A stretch of 21,078 nt of DNA from JAKVAV01 sp047633195 (GTDB lineage: Bacteria > Bacteroidota > Bacteroidia > Flavobacteriales_D > Cryomorphaceae), in contig JBLIEU010000038.1 of assembly GCA_047633195.1 (NCBI GenBank), forward strand, positions 1 through 21,078. Reading direction: 5' to 3'. The first letter of the stretch is position 1; each line of letters opens with the position of its first letter. The notes below the pieces were generated by a model. The model did not search any database and had not been told where the DNA came from. It was given only the letters and a program-made list of their open reading frames with translations. A program made the translations under genes and the position numbers. Shown here piece after piece: positions 15,751-21,078 of this stretch.

Positions 15751-16335
15751 CTAACGGTCTACCACGATTTTTCCCGTGCCGCATTCAGCGGTTTGAATAA
15801 GGTAAATTCCTTTTTCCAGTTACTCACCGAAATAGGTTTGCCTCTATAAATTCCCTTTTCAATCATTTTTCCTTGCATATCCATAATGGTATAAGCAGAG
15901 TTTTCACAACCATCAATTGTAAATCGACCCATCGATTGCCTTGGCCCACTCCACGTTTCCATCATCATCACATTTGACCACCAATAGATCATCCTACTCA
16001 TTAACCGTGGTCCATCCAGTAAAGGCAAATTCTCCATCAGATGTAAATACAATTCGATGACCGAACTCACTGCCAGAGCTGTCGGAGGAACGAAACCATT
16101 CCGTTTCGCCCAGCTCACCGTTTTTTGTGACTAAAACATCTGCGGTCTCGGCTATTATGCCATATCCGATATAAAGTGCAGTTGTGTTCAAGAAACCAAA
16201 TTCAATGGCTACATCGTAAAACTGCTCTGTGTTGGGGCCACCTTCAATGATCGAATTGAATACTTGTCCTTGACAAATAGATGAAACCTATGTAAGTGCT
16301 GTTAAAATGAGAATGATTGAGTAGCGATTTTTCAC
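15751..16335 (-). pseudogene. Decayed T9SS-secreted propeller-type protein (type A sorting domain)
   Basis: Reading the minus strand from a possible GTG at 16335, a signal-peptide-like stretch (KNRYSIILILTALT) meets an in-frame TAG at 16290-16288. It continues as a propeller-like unit (IIEGGPNTEQFYD, FGHRIVFTSDGEFAFTGWTT) until a second TAG at 15996-15994, then DDLLVVKCDDDGNVEWAKAI. Near 15930-15945 the homology jumps frame into a sorting domain (GRFTIDGCENSAYTIMDMQG) without its usual YPNP start, indicating an internal deletion. A missing base near 15809 shifts frame again; restoring it yields the classic ending GIYLIQTAECGTGKIVVDR and stop at 15753-15751. The intact ancestor was a T9SS cargo of the SBBP/propeller sort. 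With two stops, one deletion and one frameshift it is very unlikely to make a working protein. Confidence 0.82.
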
Positions 16336-16374
16336 ATGGTTGAGGTTTGATTTCAGTAGAAAGGAGAAGTGTTT

Positions 16375-16812
16375 TTAGGTGGGTTCGGCATAAGCTTTGA
16401 ATGCTTCCATATACTTCAAAGTCTGCTTTTTGAAAAGACTTGGCGCAAGCTTTCCCATCAGCTTCATACCGAAATTCTTGAAGATAAATTCTTGCTTGCT
16501 CAGGTATCGAGTGCGATTTTCGTCGATTTTTTGAAAGGACACGGTCATGTTGTTCGTCACTGCACCCATGGTATAGGTCGTCGAGAAAGCTTCGGGCAGA
16601 TTGCTCTCCCAAATGGTTTCTATCATGGAAAAGCTGCGCTTCTTGTCTTTAAAATTCAGTCTTGTTTTGGCTCCTTTCTTTCCTTCTTCCCCTTCGAGGA
16701 GCTCAGTAGATTCAAGGCCATCCATCCATTCGTAGATTCCTTCTGGATCGAGAAAGGCCTTGGTTACTTTTTCAACAGAAGAGTCTATGGTCACTTCACA
16801 GTCGTAGTGCAT
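16375..16812 (-). CDS. SRPBCC-superfamily (START/polyketide cyclase-like) small protein
   Basis: The 145-residue cytoplasmic protein starts MHYDCEVTIDSSVEKVTKAF, the typical first strand and helix of a SRPBCC fold. LDPEGIYEWMDGLESTELLEG follows, then alternating strands (KTRLNFKDKKRSFSMIETI, NNMTVSFQKID, RTRYLSKQEFIF) and a long C-terminal helix (KQTLKYMEAFKAYAE). The family binds hydrophobic ligands in a cavity, but individual members of this size are usually uncharacterised and no ligand can be predicted. It lies upstream of the pseudogene on the same strand and seems monocistronic. A plus-strand frame of similar length overlaps it but has no recognisable features. Confidence 0.8.
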   Translation of the reverse strand: MHYDCEVTIDSSVEKVTKAFLDPEGIYEWMDGLESTELLEGEEGKKGAKTRLNFKDKKRSFSMIETIWESNLPEAFSTTYTMGAVTNNMTVSFQKIDENRTRYLSKQEFIFKNFGMKLMGKLAPSLFKKQTLKYMEAFKAYAEPT

Positions 16813-16875
16813 GGTTGATCAGTTTAGGTCTTTCAAGATAGAAAAATCCTTAAAACACTCCTTTTTCTATCCTTC

Positions 16876-17190
16876 CCACGCCTTCACTTTATACCTAATT
16901 CGCTGTGTCGCTGTGGTTCTATTCAAGTGAGCCTGCCTGCCGGCAGGCTTTAGCGAACCCCCACGTCTTCCCACGCCCTGTGCATTCCTCTCAGCTGAAA
17001 AGCTTCGTCGGATGCAAAAAGGGTACAGCCCGCGTCCTAAATTTCAAGTATTCCTTTGAGTTTAACCCTAGTGAGCGAAGCGAACCCAACACGCCCTACC
17101 CGCTGTGCCGCTCCGTGGTTCCATCAAGCGAGTCTGCGAGCTATCGGGATCGCTAACACGCCTCTCAACCAAATCTCCGTGGCACACCAC
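16876..17190. repeat. Gene-free stretch of degenerate intergenic repeat units (left cluster)
   Basis: The roughly 380 bp between the SRPBCC gene and the DUF4097-like gene hold no credible gene. They contain degenerate copies of a repeat whose clearest unit is 17071-17120: GTGAGCGAAGCGAACC, then CACGCCCTACCCG and CCGTGGTT. A variant copy starts near 16927, where GTGAGC and GCGAACCC are split by a palindromic insert, preceded by GTGTCGCTGTGGTT. A more decayed copy follows 17120. The units match, in reverse complement, the cluster at the right end of the window. Confidence 0.7.
16935..16948. repeat. Perfect 14-bp palindrome inserted in a repeat unit
   Basis: GCCTGCCGGCAGGC is a perfect palindrome lying between the GTGAGC and GCGAACCC halves of a repeat unit, where other copies have only a few bases (GAA). 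GC-rich GCCTGCCGGCAGGC-type elements recur in intergenic DNA of many Bacteroidota (from memory). No T-run follows on either strand, so an intrinsic terminator is unlikely. Confidence 0.65.
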
Positions 17191-17191
17191 C

Positions 17192-18289
17192 TCACTTCTT
17201 CGCGATATTCACCACCGACGACTCTCCCTTCACAGTAACTTTTCTCGTCGGGTGTGGCTCTTTCCAGTAGCCTTCCATCTGTCGCTCGTCGCCTATCTGC
17301 TCGTCGCGTTTGAGGGTAACCAGTTCCGGTACCGATGAAAACGTTTTGCCATTCGTCAGGAAAACCGAGAAATTGAAGGGGGTATCTTCATCGATGATCA
17401 GGGTGGCATCACTTTTCTTCAGCGTCAAGTCCACGCTATCGAAATTTGGACCAACGGATTTGATTCTGAGATCACCATAATCTTGATCGATGATCAAAGT
17501 GCTTCGCAGAAGATCCACACGTGTTTTCGAAAAACGGAAATCGCCCCTCAACTCTCCGACTTGTTCTAAATGAATCTCATCGTTTTGTGAGTGGAAGTTC
17601 AGCTTTTGGGCGTCCTCAAATTCTATCTCGCTATTCTTTGACTTGATGGTCAAGTCTTGCGCTTTCTTCGAATCGATTTCACCAAAGTATACCTCCACAC
17701 GGCCTGTTCCCCATTCATCAACGATCATCTTACCATAGGATACCTTGACCTTTTCGGGAGAAGAAATCTTGCGGCTTCTCAAATCACCGTGAGAAAGGTC
17801 AATGTCGAGTCTTCCCTCGTGTTCGCCAATAAATACATCTCCAAATTTGTTGGTAATGCGCATATCGAGGTAGGAGGGAGCCTCGATAAAGTAATTCACC
17901 TCCACCGATCGATCTCCGTCAAAGACACCTTTTATGCCCTCTAAGCTTTTTGTAAAGAAAGAAGCGTTCTTGCCCCAATGGGTTTTCGCGATGAGAAATG
18001 ATCCGTTTTTACTGATCTCCACATGCACATATTCCTTAAGCTCCGAAATCGCTTTATCACTCCCTCCGCGTAGAATGACCTCTGCACGAATGTTCAATTC
18101 ATCGCCCTCGGAAGTTTCGATAATCACGTCGCCGTATTTATTCTCCACTTCCAGTCGGTCTCTTTCGCCAACGGGATATGTCCGATTGATCACCTCATTG
18201 GACGTTATCGAATCCTGGCCGTTTACAGCCAGCGATACGCTAAAGAGGCACCACAACAATATCTTCATCTTCACCATTTTGCGGTTCAT
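17192..18289 (-). CDS. Exported DUF4097-like beta-helix protein of the ECF operon
   Basis: The 365-residue protein has a short signal peptide ending VNGQ. ATG codons at 18289, 18277 and 18268 are all possible; every one overlaps the anti-sigma gene (by 50, 38 or 29 nt), suggesting coupled translation. The body is a ladder of short strands with Gly-Asp turns (VENKYGDVIIETSEGD, ITNKFGDVFIGEHEG, LSHGDLRSRKI, VSYGKMIVDEWGTG, VYFGEIDSKKAQ, DQDYGDLRIKS). This is characteristic of the DUF4097/adhesin-like beta-helix family often found beside sigma/anti-sigma pairs in Bacteroidota. It lacks a lipobox and a sorting domain, so it is probably periplasmic. Its role is unknown; by context it belongs to the envelope function governed by the sigma factor. 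Confidence 0.78.
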   Translation of the reverse strand: MNRKMVKMKILLWCLFSVSLAVNGQDSITSNEVINRTYPVGERDRLEVENKYGDVIIETSEGDELNIRAEVILRGGSDKAISELKEYVHVEISKNGSFLIAKTHWGKNASFFTKSLEGIKGVFDGDRSVEVNYFIEAPSYLDMRITNKFGDVFIGEHEGRLDIDLSHGDLRSRKISSPEKVKVSYGKMIVDEWGTGRVEVYFGEIDSKKAQDLTIKSKNSEIEFEDAQKLNFHSQNDEIHLEQVGELRGDFRFSKTRVDLLRSTLIIDQDYGDLRIKSVGPNFDSVDLTLKKSDATLIIDEDTPFNFSVFLTNGKTFSSVPELVTLKRDEQIGDERQMEGYWKEPHPTRKVTVKGESSVVNIAKK

Positions 18290-18809
18290 TTTTAAGTTGG
18301 GTTAATAAATCTCTCATCAAGTCGAGCTTGAAGCGGTAGATCTGAATCATGGCTTCCACCACTTGAGCATCGTCGGGATCATTTCCCAGCGATTCGCGCA
18401 AAGCGATCAGCTCATCCTCCAGTAGTTTCATCGATTCAAAATCTTCGTCATCCAGCGGATACGCTTTGAGTTCCTCGCCCGCTGCATCTATTTTCGTTTG
18501 GTAATAGATACCCGCCTCTTCGAGTTCCGGGTAGGCATTGACCACGAGTTGGGCTTGAGCTGTTTCCTTTTCGGCAAGAGCCAGAGTATCCGCTCCACCT
18601 TCAATAAGCGAGAAGGCCCAGGCAGTACCAATTAAGATCGCCACACCTGCTGCTACCTGCCACACCCTTCTCAAGGGCACCAGTTTCTCCTCCCTCTTTT
18701 CTGCGGGAAGTTTCTCTTCAATGGCACTCCAGAGATCAGGCGGTTGCTGATCATCAAACTCCTCTCGATGCCGATCGAAGTATGCTTTCATTTGATCTTT
18801 GTCTTTCAT
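18240..18809 (-). CDS. Single-pass anti-sigma factor-like membrane protein
   Basis: The 189-residue protein has a charged cytoplasmic N-terminus with the FDDQQPPDLWSAIEEKLP-type motif seen in Bacteroidota anti-sigma factors. One TM helix (about 50-69, VWQVAAGVAILIGTAWAF) leads to a helical, acidic periplasmic domain (AGIYYQTKIDAAGEEL, then LLEDELIALRESLGNDPDDAQ). No zinc-binding HxxxCxxC motif of the classical ZAS type is present, as is common in this phylum. It should hold the ECF sigma factor at the membrane until a periplasmic signal releases it. Its ATG overlaps the sigma factor's stop by four bases (ATGA), the usual coupling of sigma/anti-sigma pairs. Its 3' end overlaps the DUF4097-like gene. 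Confidence 0.85.
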   Translation of the reverse strand: MKDKDQMKAYFDRHREEFDDQQPPDLWSAIEEKLPAEKREEKLVPLRRVWQVAAGVAILIGTAWAFSLIEGGADTLALAEKETAQAQLVVNAYPELEEAGIYYQTKIDAAGEELKAYPLDDEDFESMKLLEDELIALRESLGNDPDDAQVVEAMIQIYRFKLDLMRDLLTQLKNEPQNGEDEDIVVVPL

Positions 18810-19351
18810 GTTGCCTGAGTTTCTATTCGTTCTCTCAACTTCTTCTTGGCTCTGCTCAACTGCGATTTTGAGGTGGCCTCGCTTATTCCCAATTCGCTCG
18901 CTATTTCTTTGTGCGAAAAGTCTTCAAACATATAGAGGTCGAATACCAGTCTATAGCCTTCCGGCAAAGTCGATACTGCCTTTTTCACATCCCTTATGTT
19001 GTATTCAAAAGGGGCTTCTCTTTTTTCCTCCACTGCTATATCGCTAAGGTCATCGGAGTCCTGAAACACCATTCGCGATTTGCGCAAATGGTTCAGCGAT
19101 TTATTCACTACGATTCTCTTAAACCAAGCTCCGAAAGACGATTCCATCCGAAAACTGTCCAATTTGAGAAACATGTCTACAAAGCTGTCTTGCAGTATGT
19201 CGCGGGCATCGTCACCATTTCCCAAGATTCGAATCGCCGTATTGAACATAGCTTTTGCGTACAATTCGTAGAGCGATTGTTGAGCCCGTCGTTCTCCTCG
19301 TTTGCAGCGAGCGATCAGGTCAAAGTGAATGTCGTATTCCTTTCGGGACAA
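18806..19351 (-). CDS. ECF-type RNA polymerase sigma factor
   Basis: The 181-residue protein has region 2 (about 25-95: LYELYAKAMFNTAIRILGNGDDARDILQDSFVDMF, SSFGAWFKRIVVNKSLNHLRK) and region 4 (about 125-178: LPEGYRLVFDLYMFEDFSHKEIASELGISEATSKSQLSRAKKKL), with no region 3, as expected of ECF sigma factors. The start is a TTG at 19351: an in-frame TAG lies four codons upstream (AAA TAG ACT TCG TTG), and the first internal ATG (about residue 35) would remove part of region 2. It probably directs transcription of its own operon and other envelope genes. It lies 75 bp downstream of the barrel gene, with a hairpin in that gap, and overlaps the anti-sigma gene by four bases. Confidence 0.9.
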   Translation of the reverse strand: MSRKEYDIHFDLIARCKRGERRAQQSLYELYAKAMFNTAIRILGNGDDARDILQDSFVDMFLKLDSFRMESSFGAWFKRIVVNKSLNHLRKSRMVFQDSDDLSDIAVEEKREAPFEYNIRDVKKAVSTLPEGYRLVFDLYMFEDFSHKEIASELGISEATSKSQLSRAKKKLRERIETQAT

Positions 19352-19383
19352 CGAAGTCTATTTTGCGTTTGTTATGGTTGCTA

Positions 19384-19424
19384 AGTGTCGTGGTTACAGA
19401 TATTGGGCTCTGTAATCTGACACT
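19384..19424 (-). repeat. Two-part hairpin between the barrel and sigma genes
   Basis: AGTGTC (19384-19389) pairs with GACACT (19419-19424) and TTACAGA (19394-19400) with TCTGTAA (19409-19415), giving a 13-bp interrupted stem. It begins 2 bp after the barrel gene stop. No T-run follows, so it is not a canonical terminator. It may be a partial terminator, a processing site, or a structure controlling the TTG-started sigma gene. Confidence 0.55.
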
Positions 19425-19426
19425 AA

Positions 19427-20086
19427 TTAGAACCAGCCCACTCTAATGCCTGCACTAAGTGACGCGCCGCTCAAGTCGCTATCCGATACATTTCGTATGT
19501 CACTGCCGCTAACGTATCGGTACGTTCCACCCATGGTCAACTTCACGTTCTTCACTAGATTCACCTCCATGTTGATTCCCGGTTCCAAGACGAAGAAAAC
19601 GGATTCGTCACGCAAAAAAACTTCATCTGGGTACCGGTTGTCATACGAGTAATGCGCGTTTGACAATCCCGACCAACCCCCTCCGATCAGAATGGGGACA
19701 CTAAAGTGAACGACCTTTTGATCAAAGAAAACAGGTTCTATAAATAGACCACCATAGCCCATTTCGACGAAGAGGTCCTCTCTAAAGAAATTGTCCGTGT
19801 CAGCATAGTCAATTCTGGTAGGCATGCCGTATCCGGCTACTCCTATGTTCAGTGCATGATTCAGGGTAAAGACCAATTCACCTCCCACCATTATGGCGGT
19901 TTCGTCATATACCTGTGTTCCCTTAATGTTCATCGAGAAATGCCCTCCAAATCCGCTCGCTGATTTCATGAGAGTCTCCACCTCACGGGGCTTCTTATCG
20001 GTGTAGATCACCTCGGTTTCTTGCGCCGTGCAATGACCAAATGTCAAAGCTGCTATTGCTGTAATAAGGATACTTTTCATTTTCAA
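19427..20086 (-). CDS. Small outer-membrane beta-barrel protein of the ECF operon
   Basis: The 219-residue protein has a signal peptide ending CTAQ (start at 20086, or at 20080 two codons later). Strands alternate throughout: FGGHFSMNIKGTQVYDETAIMVGGELVFTL, LNIGVAGYGMPTRIDY, VEMGYGGLFIEPVFF, FVLEPGINMEVNL, VKLTMGGTYRYVSG and the last strand ASLSAGIRVGWF ending in Phe. The size and pattern fit an 8- to 10-stranded outer-membrane barrel of the OmpW/porin-family type annotated generically in Bacteroidota. It starts 6 bp after the GIN lipoprotein gene, so the two are surely co-transcribed. It may form the outer-membrane part of the signal or surface structure that the sigma factor serves. Confidence 0.8.
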   Translation of the reverse strand: MKMKSILITAIAALTFGHCTAQETEVIYTDKKPREVETLMKSASGFGGHFSMNIKGTQVYDETAIMVGGELVFTLNHALNIGVAGYGMPTRIDYADTDNFFREDLFVEMGYGGLFIEPVFFDQKVVHFSVPILIGGGWSGLSNAHYSYDNRYPDEVFLRDESVFFVLEPGINMEVNLVKNVKLTMGGTYRYVSGSDIRNVSDSDLSGASLSAGIRVGWF

Positions 20087-20092
20087 TTGGTA

Positions 20093-20794
20093 TTAGTTTA
20101 TTTCAATGATTGCTCCCGATCCGTCTACACTGGAGTCGACTATTTCGGGATTGCCCCAGTAGCGTATTACACCGCTACCATCAATTCTCGCAAAAAGGCT
20201 TTTCCTTGCATAGATGTCTATGCTTCCAGAGCCTTCTATTCGCGCCTCGGCGATGCTGCTCTCGATGGTTCGCGAAACGATTAGCCCGCTTCCTGAAAGG
20301 GTGCTTCTCACTTCATCAGCTTCTCCCCACGCTTCTATTTTTCCAGAACCGTCGATCATGAGTCGCAACAAGTCGCTTTTCGCGAGAATGTCCGCCGCTC
20401 CCGAACCGTCTATTTCTATTTCAAGACTGTTGGAATAAATAGTGTCCTCAGCCACGATTAGCCCAGAACCGTTGAGTTCGATTCGATCCAAGTAATTCTC
20501 CGAGATCTCTACCAGCACTCGACCGTGATCGATGTCATTGTTTTTTTCTCTTACCACGAGCGTTCCATTGCTCACATAGGTTTCGATATACCTCATAAGA
20601 TTATCAGGAGCGGTAACTCTTAGATCAAAATCGAAATCGGGATTGATGCGAAGTTCATGCGATCCATCGAGCTCTATTTCGTGGAATGCCGTCACACTGC
20701 GGTTTTCATTTACGATGGGACCCGCATCTTCGTCTTTGCTACACGCCCAGAGAAGGGGGATAAGCAATAGGGTGATTAGTGTTGTTTTTTTCAT
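20093..20794 (-). CDS. GIN-domain (DUF2807-like) surface lipoprotein
   Basis: The 233-residue protein has a lipobox LWAC (Cys18) followed by S-K-D-E-D. This acidic stretch resembles the lipoprotein export signal of Bacteroidota, so surface exposure is likely. The remainder is a GIN ('head' adhesin) domain: FHEIELDGSHELRINP near the start, then seven turns with a GSG or near-identical core (NGSGLI, DGSGAA, DGSGKI, SGSGLI, EGSGSI, DGSGVI, DGSGAI) spaced roughly 17-25 residues. This predicts a right-handed beta-helix ending flush at the C-terminus. It is the first gene of the ECF unit, with a possible ECF promoter about 30 bp upstream. The molecular role of these proteins is not established; adhesion or polymer binding is only suggested by family naming. 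Confidence 0.85.
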   Translation of the reverse strand: MKKTTLITLLLIPLLWACSKDEDAGPIVNENRSVTAFHEIELDGSHELRINPDFDFDLRVTAPDNLMRYIETYVSNGTLVVREKNNDIDHGRVLVEISENYLDRIELNGSGLIVAEDTIYSNSLEIEIDGSGAADILAKSDLLRLMIDGSGKIEAWGEADEVRSTLSGSGLIVSRTIESSIAEARIEGSGSIDIYARKSLFARIDGSGVIRYWGNPEIVDSSVDGSGAIIEIN

Positions 20795-20822
20795 GATAGG
20801 TTGGTTTAGGTGTTCAGGTTAA

Positions 20823-20848
20823 GGACAATGAAATTCGGAAAGGTTGCA
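20823..20848 (-). promoter_or_regulatory. Possible ECF-sigma promoter upstream of the GIN lipoprotein
   Basis: On the minus strand TGCAAC (20848-20843) is followed after 16 bp by GTCC (20826-20823), an AAC-N16-GTC arrangement of the kind used by ECF sigma factors. It would start transcription about 20-25 nt before the ATG at 20794. Autoregulation by the sigma factor in this operon is inferred. Confidence 0.4.
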
Positions 20849-20887
20849 CGGAGCTGCAAGATATTTTTGATGAGTGGTGTTCGCCTT

Positions 20888-21078
20888 GCTCGCCGTGATG
20901 AAACACAGAGGGTGTGCTAGGCGTGTTAGGTTCGCTTACGGTTTAACCACGGCGGAAAATTGTTAGACGTTTTATGTTCGCTTCGCTCACATGTTTTTAA
21001 CCACGGCGACACAAAGACACGGGTAGGGTGTGTTAGGCTCGCTTCGCTCACTTTTTTAGCCACGAATGGACACGAATG
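20888..21078. repeat. Tandem intergenic repeat units of about 54-59 bp (right cluster, cut by window edge)
   Basis: At least three consecutive units are visible: about 20888-20943, 20944-20997 and 20998-21056, with a fourth starting at 21057. Units begin (T)AACCACGGCG, contain a variable middle such as ACACAAAGACACGGG, and end GTTCGCTTCGCTCAC or similar plus a T-run. Reverse-complemented, they match the left cluster at 17071-17120. No gene is seen here. Confidence 0.7.

Noticed and set aside
15759..16118. Minus-strand frame of 119 residues as an independent small gene
   Set aside because: Its only meaningful part is the middle of a T9SS sorting domain; it is one frame of the frameshifted pseudogene at 15751-16335.
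16244..16612. Minus-strand open frame of 122 residues
   Set aside because: It overlaps the SRPBCC gene in another frame and the start of the pseudogene; no family resemblance.
16369..16818. Plus-strand open frame of 149 residues, slightly longer than the opposite SRPBCC frame
   Set aside because: The minus-strand frame has the SRPBCC pattern with sensible strands and helix; the plus frame is low in structure and rich in Phe/Ser/His, as in antisense shadows.
16905..17338. Overlapping plus-strand open frames in the repeat region
   Set aside because: They arise from GC-rich repeat units and the antisense strand of the DUF4097 gene's 3' end; the frames have no domain signal.
18911..19384. Plus-strand open frame of 157 residues
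   Set aside because: Antisense to the ECF sigma factor, whose regions 2 and 4 are unmistakable.
20844..20859. Small inverted repeat TTGCA-N6-TGCAA upstream of the GIN gene
   Set aside because: Arms of only 5 bp; the left part is better explained as the TGCAAC element of a possible ECF promoter.

Overview
The window looks like the chromosome of a free-living, probably marine or aquatic Bacteroidota (Flavobacteriia or Cytophagia type). The signs are two genes ending in type IX secretion (T9SS) type A sorting domains (one intact, one decayed), a Y_Y_Y-domain sensor/regulator, Bacteroidota-style TAnnTTTG promoters without Shine-Dalgarno sequences, many lipoproteins, an ECF sigma/anti-sigma pair, and GIN/DUF4097 beta-helix proteins. 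No rRNA, tRNA, CRISPR array or insertion sequence was seen.

Positions 1-15725 form a beta-glucan (laminarin-like) utilisation locus. On the minus strand from 4947 leftwards lie a GH16 lipoprotein, a T9SS-secreted protein with two carbohydrate-binding-like modules, an intrinsic terminator, an MFS sugar/H+ symporter and a second, larger GH16 lipoprotein that runs off the left edge. On the plus strand (5178-8096) is a one-component membrane-spanning regulator (propeller sensor, Y_Y_Y, one TM helix, coiled coil, LuxR-type HTH). Convergent with it is a GH158-like/clan GH-A beta-glucanase (9396-8083). Divergent from that enzyme is a tight four-gene plus-strand cassette (9629-15725): two large outer-membrane beta-barrels and two lipoproteins, the last with duplicated carbohydrate-binding-like modules. 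No SusC/SusD pair is present. The barrels plus lipoproteins sit where SusCD would be expected, which is the most unusual aspect of the window. Two promoter regions of the locus (before the GH16-T9SS unit and before the barrel cassette) share a GATGTA-N5-GATGTA direct repeat placed 32/33 bp upstream of a TAnnTTTG-like box, plus a third GATGTA copy. This is a strong candidate operator for the encoded regulator. A likely flow is: surface GH16 and GH158-like endo-glucanases cut the glucan, surface binding proteins hold it, the barrels admit oligosaccharides, and the MFS transporter brings sugar across the inner membrane.

Positions 15751-16335 (minus) are a decayed T9SS-secreted propeller-type gene with two in-frame stops, an internal deletion/frameshift and a one-base frameshift in the sorting domain. 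It is followed by a small SRPBCC-family protein (16812-16375) and about 380 bp of repetitive non-coding DNA.

Positions 20794-17192 (minus) form a five-gene unit: a GIN-domain lipoprotein, an outer-membrane barrel, an ECF sigma factor (apparently TTG-started), its anti-sigma factor, and a DUF4097-like exported protein. Coding overlaps link the last three. A possible ECF-type promoter (TGCAAC, 16-bp spacer, GTCC) lies just upstream, suggesting autoregulation of an envelope-stress or surface-remodelling module. The same family of roughly 50-60 bp intergenic repeats flanks this unit on both sides in opposite orientation, continuing to the right edge.
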